Origin: Bacteroidota bacterium
GTDB taxonomy: Bacteria; Bacteroidota; Ignavibacteria; Ignavibacteriales; Melioribacteraceae
NCBI GenBank assembly: GCA_023447335.1
Contig: JAEXOD010000206.1
Span: 1 to 44,631, forward strand
Length of the DNA: 44,631 nucleotides
Direction: 5' to 3'
Positions 26,787-34,569 of the stretch are shown here, one piece after another. Position 1 is the stretch's first letter; each line of letters begins with the position of its first letter. The notes below the pieces were generated by a model, which worked only from the letters and a program-made list of their open reading frames with translations, was not told the DNA's origin and ran no database searches. Position numbers and translations under genes: made by a program.

Positions 26787-28103
26787 ATGAAAAATTTATT
26801 ATTACATAAAATTATACATTTTTTTAATTTAGATACCGAACTTGAAGATCCCGCTACTGTTAACGAAGAAATAAAAAAGGGGATTGAATTTAAAGGTACA
26901 AATTTATGGATTCTAATATTCGCAATTGTTGTTGCTTCAGTCGGATTAAACATGAATTCAACCGCAGTAATAATAGGAGCAATGTTAATTTCTCCCTTAA
27001 TGGGTCCTATTAACGGAATGGGATATAGCATTGCAGTTTACGACCGAATAATGTTTAAAAAGGCGATAAAAAATTTTACTTTTGCCGTAATTGCCGGTTT
27101 ATGTGCTTCTTCGTTTTATTTTATGCTTACTCCGATATCTACTGCTCACTCAGAATTACTTGCTCGTACCAGCCCCACAATTTATGATGTAATTATTGCT
27201 CTATTCGGCGGTTTAGCAGGAATTGTAGCTATAAGCAGTAAACAGAAAGGGAATGTAATTCCCGGTGTAGCAATAGCCACTGCATTAATGCCTCCGTTAT
27301 GTACTGCAGGATACGGGATTGCAACCGGACAATTTGATTATTTTTTCGGCGCAATTTACTTATTTACAATAAATACAATTTTTATAGCATTTGCCGCCGT
27401 ATTAATTTCTCAAATATTAAAATTCCCCATTCAAGGTGAAATTAACGAAGAAAGAAAAAAAAGAATTAATAAAATGATTTCCGTAGTTATCACAATTGTT
27501 TTATTGCCGAGTATCTATTTTGGCTATAGATTAATTGAAGAAGAAAAATTTACCCAAATGGCAAAAAGATATATTTCTAATGTTAATGTTTTTGAAGGGT
27601 ATTATTTATTGAAGAGTAATGTAGATTCAAAAGCAAAAAAAATTGTTTTGATATACGGCGGTAATAAAATCGAAGAGAATCAAATAAAATTAATTACCGA
27701 AAAAGCAAAAGATTTTGATTTAGCCGATGCTTCTATTCATATTGAGCAGGGTTTAGCTTTTAGCGGCATGGATGAAAAAAACTTAGAATTAAATAAATTA
27801 AAAGAGAAATTAATAAGCACTCAAGCAATAATTATGGATAAAAACAAAATTATTGATAGCTTAAATCTGAAAGCAAACTTTGGCAAAGTTTTATTATCTG
27901 AAATTAAAAGTATATTTCCGCAAATTGAAGGATTTTATTATTCAAGCGGTAATTATTTTAGTGATACATCAAAAATAGGAATTCTTTACAGCACTGTTCT
28001 AATTGAATCTAAACCGTCTCTGAATAAAATTGAAAAAGAAAAGATTAAAGATTGGTTAAATAATAGGTTAAATAGTAAAAAAATAAATGTGTATTTTGAA
28101 TAG
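26787..28103 (+). CDS. DUF389 family membrane protein
   Basis: 438 aa. N-terminal half is the DUF389 (TIGR00341-like) core with about six membrane helices and the conserved 'NSTAVIIGAMLISPLMGPINGMGYSIA' and 'GVAIATALMPPLCTAGYGIATG' motifs. The C-terminal half (about 250-438) is a soluble region with two repeated-looking alpha/beta stretches and a coiled-coil-like segment ('LELNKLKEKLISTQ'). The function of DUF389 is not established; a transport role is a guess. It is convergent with the kinase gene at 28121, with 17 bp between stops. Confidence 0.88.
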   Translation: MKNLLLHKIIHFFNLDTELEDPATVNEEIKKGIEFKGTNLWILIFAIVVASVGLNMNSTAVIIGAMLISPLMGPINGMGYSIAVYDRIMFKKAIKNFTFAVIAGLCASSFYFMLTPISTAHSELLARTSPTIYDVIIALFGGLAGIVAISSKQKGNVIPGVAIATALMPPLCTAGYGIATGQFDYFFGAIYLFTINTIFIAFAAVLISQILKFPIQGEINEERKKRINKMISVVITIVLLPSIYFGYRLIEEEKFTQMAKRYISNVNVFEGYYLLKSNVDSKAKKIVLIYGGNKIEENQIKLITEKAKDFDLADASIHIEQGLAFSGMDEKNLELNKLKEKLISTQAIIMDKNKIIDSLNLKANFGKVLLSEIKSIFPQIEGFYYSSGNYFSDTSKIGILYSTVLIESKPSLNKIEKEKIKDWLNNRLNSKKINVYFE

Positions 28104-28120
28104 TTTTTATACTAGATTGC

Positions 28121-29842
28121 TTAAGTGGGAATACTAAAATAGAAAGTGCTACCTTCTCCTATTTTACTCCTCACTCCAATTTCCCCTCCGTGCTTTTCAA
28201 TAATTTCTTTACATAACATCAAACCCAAACCGGTCCCTTTTTCTCCGAGCGTTCCCGTAGTTGATGCATGATAATTTTCAAAAATATTCGACAGCTTAGC
28301 CGATTCTATTCCTATTCCGTTATCGATTACTTCAATCCATAATAAATCGTTATCTACAATTGATTTTACAGTAATAACCCCTTCATAATTAGTAAATTTA
28401 ATTGCATTTGAAATTAGATTACGAAATACAAGTTTAAACATATCTTCGTCAAAATCAATTTTTATTGATTTGTCAAAATTAAAATAAAATGTAATTCTTT
28501 TACGATTTGCATTAATTGATTGTTGTTCACACACATTTTGAATAATAGGTCCAATAAAGAATCGTGATTTTTCCGGCATATAATTTCCGTTTTGCATTCT
28601 AGACCAGTTTAACAAATCAGTTAATAATTCAAATTGTTTATTCAAAGATTCATTTAGCGACTTACTCATTTCAACAATTTCTTCTCTTGGTATTTTATAA
28701 GATTCGTTTGCTAAAAATTCGCTATAATTTAAAAAGATATTGAACGGAGAACGTAAATCGTGTGCTAATATTGAAAAGAATTTATCTTTTGTCTCATTCA
28801 ATTCTTTCAACTTTTCTGCATTTTCTTGCAATTTGTTTTCATAATCTGTCTGTAAAGTAATGTCCAAAATCGCTAAAAGAGCTACAACTTTGTTATTAAC
28901 TTTAAACTTAATCATTGTAGTTTTTACAATTAAATCTTTACCTGATAAACTCTTTAATTCTAACACCTTATCCGTAACTATCTCATCTTGGGAGTCAACA
29001 ATTTTTTCAATATCTATAAAATTCTTCCAAATTTTTAATTCGTTAATATTTTTACCAATAACTTCTTTAGAGCCATAACCTATTAATTCGGAAAAATTAT
29101 TATTAACTTCTGAAATCCTTTTAGTTAATAAATCAATAATTAACAAAGCTTGCGGAGAAGAATAAAATGCCTTTGAAAATCTTTCCTCGTTTTCCGCTAA
29201 CAAATCTTCCTGTTTTTCTTTTATCAACAACAGATAACCGATGCTATTGGTAATAAAAACCAAAAAAGCTGTTAAAAATACAATGTTTTGTATTACGGTA
29301 GGAGTTTTTAACGAAACTTCTATTGGCTGTGAAAATCCCCATACTGCGCGTACTATTAAAGGGACACAAAAAAACAGTGATAACCCCGCCATTAGTTTGG
29401 GAAGATAGGTTTTATGTTTTATTAGCAATAACCCAATAATAAAAACAATAAAGATTAAGACTGATAATAATGAAGATATCCCTACTCGAATACCTGAGTT
29501 TTTTGAAAATATAATAAAGATAGAAATTCCGACTATAGTAATAGATCTTATAAGCAAATCTATTGTTTTATTTTTTGCATTAATATTAATAATAGCAGAA
29601 GTTTCGAGATACCATCCTAAAAACAAAAGTGCATTTCCTATAATTACCGAAAAGAAATCCGGTATAACGTTTCTTAAAAGCAGCAAAAACCATGCGGTAA
29701 AATGTGAAATTTTTGCTAGTGTGAAGAATGCGTATGTTTCTTTACTGAAAATTACCTTTTTTATGCCGATTAGTATAAAAGACATAAAGAGGTTTCCCAA
29801 CGCTAAAACAATAATAATTGTAGAGATATCTACTATTTGCAA
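28121..29842 (-). CDS. Seven-TM PAS histidine kinase
   Basis: 573 aa. Seven predicted membrane helices within about residues 1-210 form a sensor of the 7TM type. Then a PAS domain (about 215-330), a coiled coil, HisKA with H361 in 'LAHDLRSPFNI', and HATPase with N box 'RNLISNAIKF', G1 'DNGIGI' and G2 'EKGTGLGLML'. The signal and the partner regulator are unknown, and no response regulator lies beside it. The kinase core is close to those at 11566 and 13980. Start at the ATG encoding MQIVDIS; no strong ribosome site precedes it. Confidence 0.9.
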   Translation of the reverse strand: MQIVDISTIIIVLALGNLFMSFILIGIKKVIFSKETYAFFTLAKISHFTAWFLLLLRNVIPDFFSVIIGNALLFLGWYLETSAIININAKNKTIDLLIRSITIVGISIFIIFSKNSGIRVGISSLLSVLIFIVFIIGLLLIKHKTYLPKLMAGLSLFFCVPLIVRAVWGFSQPIEVSLKTPTVIQNIVFLTAFLVFITNSIGYLLLIKEKQEDLLAENEERFSKAFYSSPQALLIIDLLTKRISEVNNNFSELIGYGSKEVIGKNINELKIWKNFIDIEKIVDSQDEIVTDKVLELKSLSGKDLIVKTTMIKFKVNNKVVALLAILDITLQTDYENKLQENAEKLKELNETKDKFFSILAHDLRSPFNIFLNYSEFLANESYKIPREEIVEMSKSLNESLNKQFELLTDLLNWSRMQNGNYMPEKSRFFIGPIIQNVCEQQSINANRKRITFYFNFDKSIKIDFDEDMFKLVFRNLISNAIKFTNYEGVITVKSIVDNDLLWIEVIDNGIGIESAKLSNIFENYHASTTGTLGEKGTGLGLMLCKEIIEKHGGEIGVRSKIGEGSTFYFSIPT

Positions 29843-30066
29843 ATTAAACTCATTAAATACGTTATTATTTTGCTTAATTTAATAAGATTATTTAATAAAA
29901 CAAATACATATTTTTAAAATATTTGTTTTCCGTATAGTTTACAACAAGAATAAAACGCAGCTATTCATATATCTTACTATTAGGTTTAATTACAACAATT
30001 TTAGTAAATGTCTAAATACAATTAACAAATTGAATTGCGGCAGCCAAAAACATATTAAACCCCGCT

Positions 30067-31296
30067 TTAATTATTCTTAAAAAACGAAGAAACATCTTCA
30101 AATATATAATTAAATGCTTCAGTTACTTTATTATCATAACTACATTTATCTTGAAACGGTTTTTCGTGGGTATAGTTAAAATCAAAATCCAGTAAATTTA
30201 TACATTCTTTGGGTAAAGGTTCAAAAGTTTCTTTTATTCCCCTCAAGCTAAAAACTTTATCTTTTTTTAATACAGTAACTTTAATTCTATTACTAATTCC
30301 GTGCAATAGCGTGTTGCGTAAATTTTTCATTTTGTCTAATGATAACATTGATTTAAAGATTAGACTTATCTCTTCATGTTTATAGTATTTTTCTCTAACA
30401 TAATCGTTATTTTTAATGTTTTCTTCAAAATTATCAGTGTAATATTTTTTCATTATTTCTGTTGCTTCGCTATCGAGAATCGATTTACTGGACGGATACA
30501 TTTCTTCAACTACAGAGCCACCGCAAAAAACAAATATTTTACTATCTGATAGATAGTTTTTATAATTACCCATCATAAGTAATTCGCCTAAAAAAGCACC
30601 TGCTGAGTATCCAAACAAATCTATTTTTGCATTCTGAGAGATTAATTTATGTTTACCTGCTTTAATCTCCTCAATAAATTGAATAATATCTAAATAACTT
30701 TGAATACCTGATAGAAAGAATCTTTCCGGTTCAAAATTCATACGCGTACTTAAAGCAGCATTTGCATATGATGATAACGTTAGATTTGGAATTAAGTTCT
30801 TCCTTTCTTTTGATACTTCATTCATTATTCTGCTCGCGCTCCACTCTATTGGAGCCCTATCCATGTGAAATGAAATAGGAAAAAGTATTATACTTTTACC
30901 CGTTTCTTTATATATCTTTTCAGCCCAAGTAAGATATTTAAACCAGTCTCTCTCATTTAAGCCGTGTAGTATAATTACAATTTCTTCAGCCGGTTTTCCT
31001 TCACAAGGATGTAACATTTTATAAGTAAAATTGTTGTTACAATCAAAAAAAGAATTGGAATCACAACCGCACGGGAAAATATATTTTTTTGAAAATGAAT
31101 TATTATTAAGAAAGTAATTCAATAAAACATTTAATAGGTACCCGCTTTCAAATATTTTATGCTCATAACAATTTACATCACTATTTGAAGAATTAAATTG
31201 CACACTATAAAATTTCATCTCTTTATCTTTAACAACAAACTTTTCGTCATTTTTAAATGCATTTGCAAGTCTGTAATAGTTTTCACAATAGCTCAA
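30067..31296 (-). CDS. DUF6051-like alpha/beta hydrolase
   Basis: 409 aa. Alpha/beta-hydrolase features: oxyanion-type 'VIILHGLNERDW', the conserved 'SIILFPISFHMDRAPIEWS' block, nucleophile elbow G-Y-S231-A-G, and a possible acid and His downstream. The whole matches, from memory, the uncharacterised family called DUF6051. Start is a TTG whose sequence TTGA overlaps the MerR gene's TGA stop, with GAGAGG seven bases upstream, so translational coupling is likely. Substrate unknown; predicted cytoplasmic (no signal peptide). Its pairing with a MerR regulator suggests it is the regulated enzyme of that operon. Confidence 0.75.
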   Translation of the reverse strand: MSYCENYYRLANAFKNDEKFVVKDKEMKFYSVQFNSSNSDVNCYEHKIFESGYLLNVLLNYFLNNNSFSKKYIFPCGCDSNSFFDCNNNFTYKMLHPCEGKPAEEIVIILHGLNERDWFKYLTWAEKIYKETGKSIILFPISFHMDRAPIEWSASRIMNEVSKERKNLIPNLTLSSYANAALSTRMNFEPERFFLSGIQSYLDIIQFIEEIKAGKHKLISQNAKIDLFGYSAGAFLGELLMMGNYKNYLSDSKIFVFCGGSVVEEMYPSSKSILDSEATEIMKKYYTDNFEENIKNNDYVREKYYKHEEISLIFKSMLSLDKMKNLRNTLLHGISNRIKVTVLKKDKVFSLRGIKETFEPLPKECINLLDFDFNYTHEKPFQDKCSYDNKVTEAFNYIFEDVSSFFKNN

Positions 31297-31988
31297 CTTT
31301 CCCTCTCATTGTTTTGTTTTTTAATAGTAACAATTTCTCTGCGTTTACTTTTAAGTAGTTTTTCCCAACGATCAATCCCTTCTTTCAATTTATTCATCTT
31401 TTCAAATAGTTTTACAATTTCGAATTCCATCTTTTCGGTCTCGGTTGATATATATTCAGTCGTAAACTCTTCAGGAGTTTTTTGAAAAAACAAAAAATTT
31501 CGGAAATGATCCGAAATAACTTTTATTTCGTCAAGCGAATAACTAAAGTTTTGAAGATCTAAAATGAGACTACAAAAAAAGACATAATTTTCTCCGTATA
31601 ATCTAAAACCTCCTTCGCTTCTCATATCCGGTTCAATAATTCCTTTATCTTCCCAATGTTTAATTGTACGAGCTGAAATATTTGCTCTTTCAGCCAATTC
31701 ACCTACCGTTAATAATTTTTTCTTGGGCTTTGCATTCCTTCCGTTAATAATCTCTTTAGGCAAACCCACATTTTTAATAATTTTTTGTATTTCCGGTAAT
31801 TCATAACCAAGATTAATAAAATTAAGAATAACTGTACATTCTTTAAATATTTCTTCAGTAAAATAGGGAACTCCTTCTTCGGTATAACCTGCGGGTTTAA
31901 ATAATTTTCCCTTTTCCCATTCAATTAATTGTTGATGTGGGATACTTAACTTTTCAGAAAGCTCGTTAATAAGATAAATATTCGCCAT
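31293..31988 (-). CDS. Double MerR-type transcriptional regulator
   Basis: 231 aa with two MerR-type helix-turn-helix domains. The first (about 3-75) has 'IYLINELSEKLSIPHQQLIEWEKGKLFKPAG'; the second (about 92-165) is the better match, 'LLTVGELAERANISARTIKHWEDKGIIEPD', with wing 'GGFRLYGEN'. The C-terminal part (about 165-231) is a charged helix, probably a dimerisation coiled coil; no B12, metal-binding or effector domain is present. MerR proteins usually act on promoters with long spacers. It is divergent from the B12-binding gene at 32218 and overlaps the DUF6051-like gene by four bases. AAGGAAT lies before the ATG. The missing effector domain may be supplied by a partner protein. Confidence 0.88.
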   Translation of the reverse strand: MANIYLINELSEKLSIPHQQLIEWEKGKLFKPAGYTEEGVPYFTEEIFKECTVILNFINLGYELPEIQKIIKNVGLPKEIINGRNAKPKKKLLTVGELAERANISARTIKHWEDKGIIEPDMRSEGGFRLYGENYVFFCSLILDLQNFSYSLDEIKVISDHFRNFLFFQKTPEEFTTEYISTETEKMEFEIVKLFEKMNKLKEGIDRWEKLLKSKRREIVTIKKQNNERES

Positions 31989-32019
31989 AAACTATTCCTT
32001 AACGTTCACTTTTATTTAA

Positions 32020-32033
32020 TCTATACGTTTACG
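32020..32033. promoter_or_regulatory. Operator-like site upstream of the MerR gene
   Basis: TCTATACGTTTACG agrees at 11 of 14 positions with the palindromic core TGTAAACGTTTACA found at 2714-2731. It lies just downstream of the predicted MerR start. It could be a LacI-type or MerR-type site, or chance. Confidence 0.35.
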
Positions 32034-32053
32034 TACACAAATATATATATTTT

Positions 32054-32083
32054 ATAATAAAATAAAAGCCATTTTTTTATCAA
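32054..32083 (-). promoter_or_regulatory. Predicted promoter of the MerR operon
   Basis: On the minus strand TTGATA (32083-32078), an 18-bp spacer and TATTAT (32059-32054). A Bacteroidota-type TATATTTG box also lies nearby at 32045-32038. The near-19-bp spacer would suit a MerR-controlled promoter. Confidence 0.45.
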
Positions 32084-32086
32084 GTG

Positions 32087-32103
32087 AAAGTAATATTTAC
32101 TTT
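32087..32103. promoter_or_regulatory. Inverted repeat between divergent promoters
   Basis: AAAGTAA (32087-32093), TAT, TTACTTT (32097-32103): a perfect 7-3-7 inverted repeat lying between the -35 boxes of the two predicted divergent promoters (32083 and 32128). Well placed to be a shared operator, for example of the MerR protein. Confidence 0.5.
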
Positions 32104-32127
32104 AATAAGCGAAATAATAACTTAAAC

Positions 32128-32155
32128 TTGATAAATATAGATTGACTGTTATAAT
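32128..32155 (+). promoter_or_regulatory. Predicted promoter of the B12-sensor/kinase operon
   Basis: TTGATA (32128-32133), a 16-bp spacer and a perfect TATAAT (32150-32155). Predicted start near 32162, leaving an mRNA leader of about 56 bases. Confidence 0.55.
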
Positions 32156-32217
32156 AAAAATAACTAACTTATTAATAGAATACCATTAATATTTATTTAT
32201 TATCACGATATAAAATA

Positions 32218-33273
32218 ATGAACAATACTAGAAATACCGGTCAAATAATTAAAGAATCAATGGATACTTTGGCTGATTTTATAATTGCAAAACAAATTGA
32301 GTTACAGCCACATTTATCAAATTATTCTCCGATGCAAATGCGACATTTCCGCGAGGATACTTGTTATCATTTAAGCTATCTTTCCGAAGCTCTATCTCTA
32401 AATGAACCTATACTTTTTGAAGAGTATATTAGGTGGGCAAAAATCTTTTTTGCATCAATAAATCTTCCGAAAGAAGATATCATAAATAATTTAATAGTTA
32501 TGAAAGATGCAATTAAAGTAATTTTACCTCCGGCAAATTTTATTATTGTTGAAACTTATATTAACAACGCAATTAACATTTTGAATAGTAATACGCATGA
32601 ATTTAAATCTTTTTTTGTTGATGATAATCCGCTAAAGGAAACTGCAGAAAAATATCTAGAGTATTTAATTTTAGGAAACAAAAACGATGCGTATAAGTTA
32701 ATTTTCGATGCTTTTGAAAGCGGGGTTACAATTAAAGATATTTATATCTTTATATTTCAAGTTACGCAAAAAGAAGTCGGCAGGTTATGGCAAATGGGTA
32801 AAATATTTGTTGCACAAGAGCATTTTATAACCGCTGCAACTCAATTTATAATGTCTCGCTTTTATCCTTATATGTTTAGCATCCCCAAACAAAACAAAAG
32901 AATATTTATTTCGTGTATAAACGGTGAATTGCACGAGATGGGACCAAGAATGATTGCAGATTTATTTGAATTAAACGGCTGGGATACATATTACTTTGGT
33001 GCAAATACTCCGCAATCAAGTTTAATTAAGGCTGTTGATTTGTATAAACCTAAAGTAATAGCTTTATCGGCAACCATGACATTCAATTTATCTTCTGTTG
33101 AAGAATTAATAATTAAAATTAGACAGGACAATAATTCTAAAGATATAAAAATTTTAGTCGGAGGTTATCCTTTTAATTTGAGTACTAATCTGTGGAAGAC
33201 GATAGGAGCAGACGGACTAGCTTATGATTATGAATCTGCTTTATCGTTAGCAAATTCTTTTTATATCAATTAA
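32218..33273 (+). CDS. Adenosylcobalamin-binding photoreceptor-like protein (CarH-type sensor)
   Basis: 351 aa, no DNA-binding domain. N-terminal helical domain (about 1-140; 'EDTCYHLSYLSEAL', 'FEEYIRWAKIFF'), then a four-helix B12-binding module (about 145-225) with W191-x9-E201-H202 ('RLWQMGKIFVAQEHF'), the W-x9-EH signature of AdoCbl photoreceptors, and a Rossmann B12 domain (about 226-351) with E237-L-H239-E-M-G, where H239 is the expected lower cobalt ligand. In Thermus CarH the matching residues are W131, E141, H142 and H177; light breaks the Co-C bond. The residue next to the Trp is Q192, where Thermus CarH has H132. A kinase gene follows after ten bases, suggesting the sensor controls it. 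B12 binding is well supported; light sensing is inference. Confidence 0.85.
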   Translation: MNNTRNTGQIIKESMDTLADFIIAKQIELQPHLSNYSPMQMRHFREDTCYHLSYLSEALSLNEPILFEEYIRWAKIFFASINLPKEDIINNLIVMKDAIKVILPPANFIIVETYINNAINILNSNTHEFKSFFVDDNPLKETAEKYLEYLILGNKNDAYKLIFDAFESGVTIKDIYIFIFQVTQKEVGRLWQMGKIFVAQEHFITAATQFIMSRFYPYMFSIPKQNKRIFISCINGELHEMGPRMIADLFELNGWDTYYFGANTPQSSLIKAVDLYKPKVIALSATMTFNLSSVEELIIKIRQDNNSKDIKILVGGYPFNLSTNLWKTIGADGLAYDYESALSLANSFYIN

Positions 33274-33283
33274 AGAGTCAATT

Positions 33284-34459
33284 ATGTCCTATTCTAACGA
33301 AGGTTTTTTCTTTATTTGCGATACAACCGGTAAAATTACTTCAGTAAAATATTTTTATAACAACCCTTCTTTGTTTAATCTCAAAGGAAAAATGTTTGTT
33401 GAGTTGTTCACTCACGAATCAATTACCGCAGCATTAAATTTTTTGACAGACGTAAAAAAACGCACTGCCTCTTTTGGTTGGGAATTAAATCTAAAAACAG
33501 AGATTTCGGAGCTAACTCCTCAATACTTTAGCGGTATAATAAATGAAGGAGTAATTTATATTTTTGCTTCACCTTGTCAAATTGATTTCAAAAAATTTTT
33601 AGAAGCTATGTCTCTAATCAACACTGAACAAAGCAACATTATTCGCAATATTAACAAAGAACATTTTAACTCACAGGAGAGATGCCTTAATAATAATTCT
33701 TTTTTTGATGAACTCAGCAAGGTTAACAATGATTTAGTAAATATGCAAAGGGAAATATCAAAAGCTAATACTAAACTTAAAGAATCAATTGAACTTAATA
33801 ATTATTTATTGGGAATGGCTGCACACGACTTAAGAAATCCTTTGGGAAATATTTCTAATTATTGCGACTTTTTGGAAGAGACTAATTGTACTGAAGAACA
33901 AACCGAAATTTTAAAGGAAATTAAATATCTAAGCAGTTTTATGTTAAACTTAGTTTCAGATTTATTAAATGTTTCTTCAATTGAATCGGGGAATATTAAA
34001 TTAAACAAAGAGTATTTTGATATTATATTGTTTTTAAAAAATATAATTAAACGTCAAAGATTAATAGCGATACAAAAAAATATTGAATTAGAATTTGATT
34101 TTCACCAAGAAGTTCTACTTAATGCCGATAAAAATAAGATAGAACAAGTATTTACAAACCTAATTACTAATGCAATTAAATTTTCGAACCCAAACACTTT
34201 AATAATAGTTTCTGCCCGTGATTTAGAAAAAAGTATCGTTTTTGAAGTTAAGGATCAAGGTCAAGGTATTTCTAAAGAGGATCTTGGGCTATTGTTTAAA
34301 CCTTTCCAAAAAGCATCTTCCAAAAGCACGGCAGGTGAACCTAGTACCGGATTAGGATTATTTATAGTTAAAAGAATTATTGAAGCCGGAAACGGAAAAA
34401 TTTGGGTTGAAAGCGAACTAAATAAAGGAACAACTTTTTTTGTAGAATTAATGAAATAA
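33284..34459 (+). CDS. Soluble histidine kinase paired with the B12 sensor
   Basis: 391 aa, no membrane segment or signal peptide. N-terminal PAS-like domain (about 5-110; 'GFFFICDTTGKITSVKYF'), a helical linker (about 115-170), HisKA with H181 in 'AAHDLRNPLGN', and a complete HATPase: N box 'VFTNLITNAIKF', G1 'DQGQGI', G2 'STGLGLFI'. It follows the B12-binding gene by ten bases and shares its promoter, so its input is probably the B12 sensor. No response regulator is in the locus. The ending converges on the FadL-like gene across a bidirectional terminator. Kinase assignment is certain; partnership is inferred from gene order. Confidence 0.92.
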   Translation: MSYSNEGFFFICDTTGKITSVKYFYNNPSLFNLKGKMFVELFTHESITAALNFLTDVKKRTASFGWELNLKTEISELTPQYFSGIINEGVIYIFASPCQIDFKKFLEAMSLINTEQSNIIRNINKEHFNSQERCLNNNSFFDELSKVNNDLVNMQREISKANTKLKESIELNNYLLGMAAHDLRNPLGNISNYCDFLEETNCTEEQTEILKEIKYLSSFMLNLVSDLLNVSSIESGNIKLNKEYFDIILFLKNIIKRQRLIAIQKNIELEFDFHQEVLLNADKNKIEQVFTNLITNAIKFSNPNTLIIVSARDLEKSIVFEVKDQGQGISKEDLGLLFKPFQKASSKSTAGEPSTGLGLFIVKRIIEAGNGKIWVESELNKGTTFFVELMK

Positions 34460-34510
34460 TTACTTTTACAATTTTTTAGAATCTTAGCAAACAAGATTAT
34501 TATAATTATG

Positions 34511-34542
34511 CCGCAATTAACCATTAAACTTATTAATTGCGG
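34511..34542. terminator. Bidirectional terminator between convergent genes
   Basis: CCGCAATTAA (34511-34520) pairs perfectly with TTAATTGCGG (34533-34542), with AT-rich tails on both sides, between the kinase stop (34459) and the FadL-like gene stop (34570). Confidence 0.75.
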
Positions 34543-34569
34543 TATTTAATTAATTATTATTAAAACTGT

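Noticed and set aside
31709..31924. Short open frame on the minus strand in another frame of the MerR gene
   Set aside because: Overlaps well-supported MerR coding sequence and has no recognisable product.
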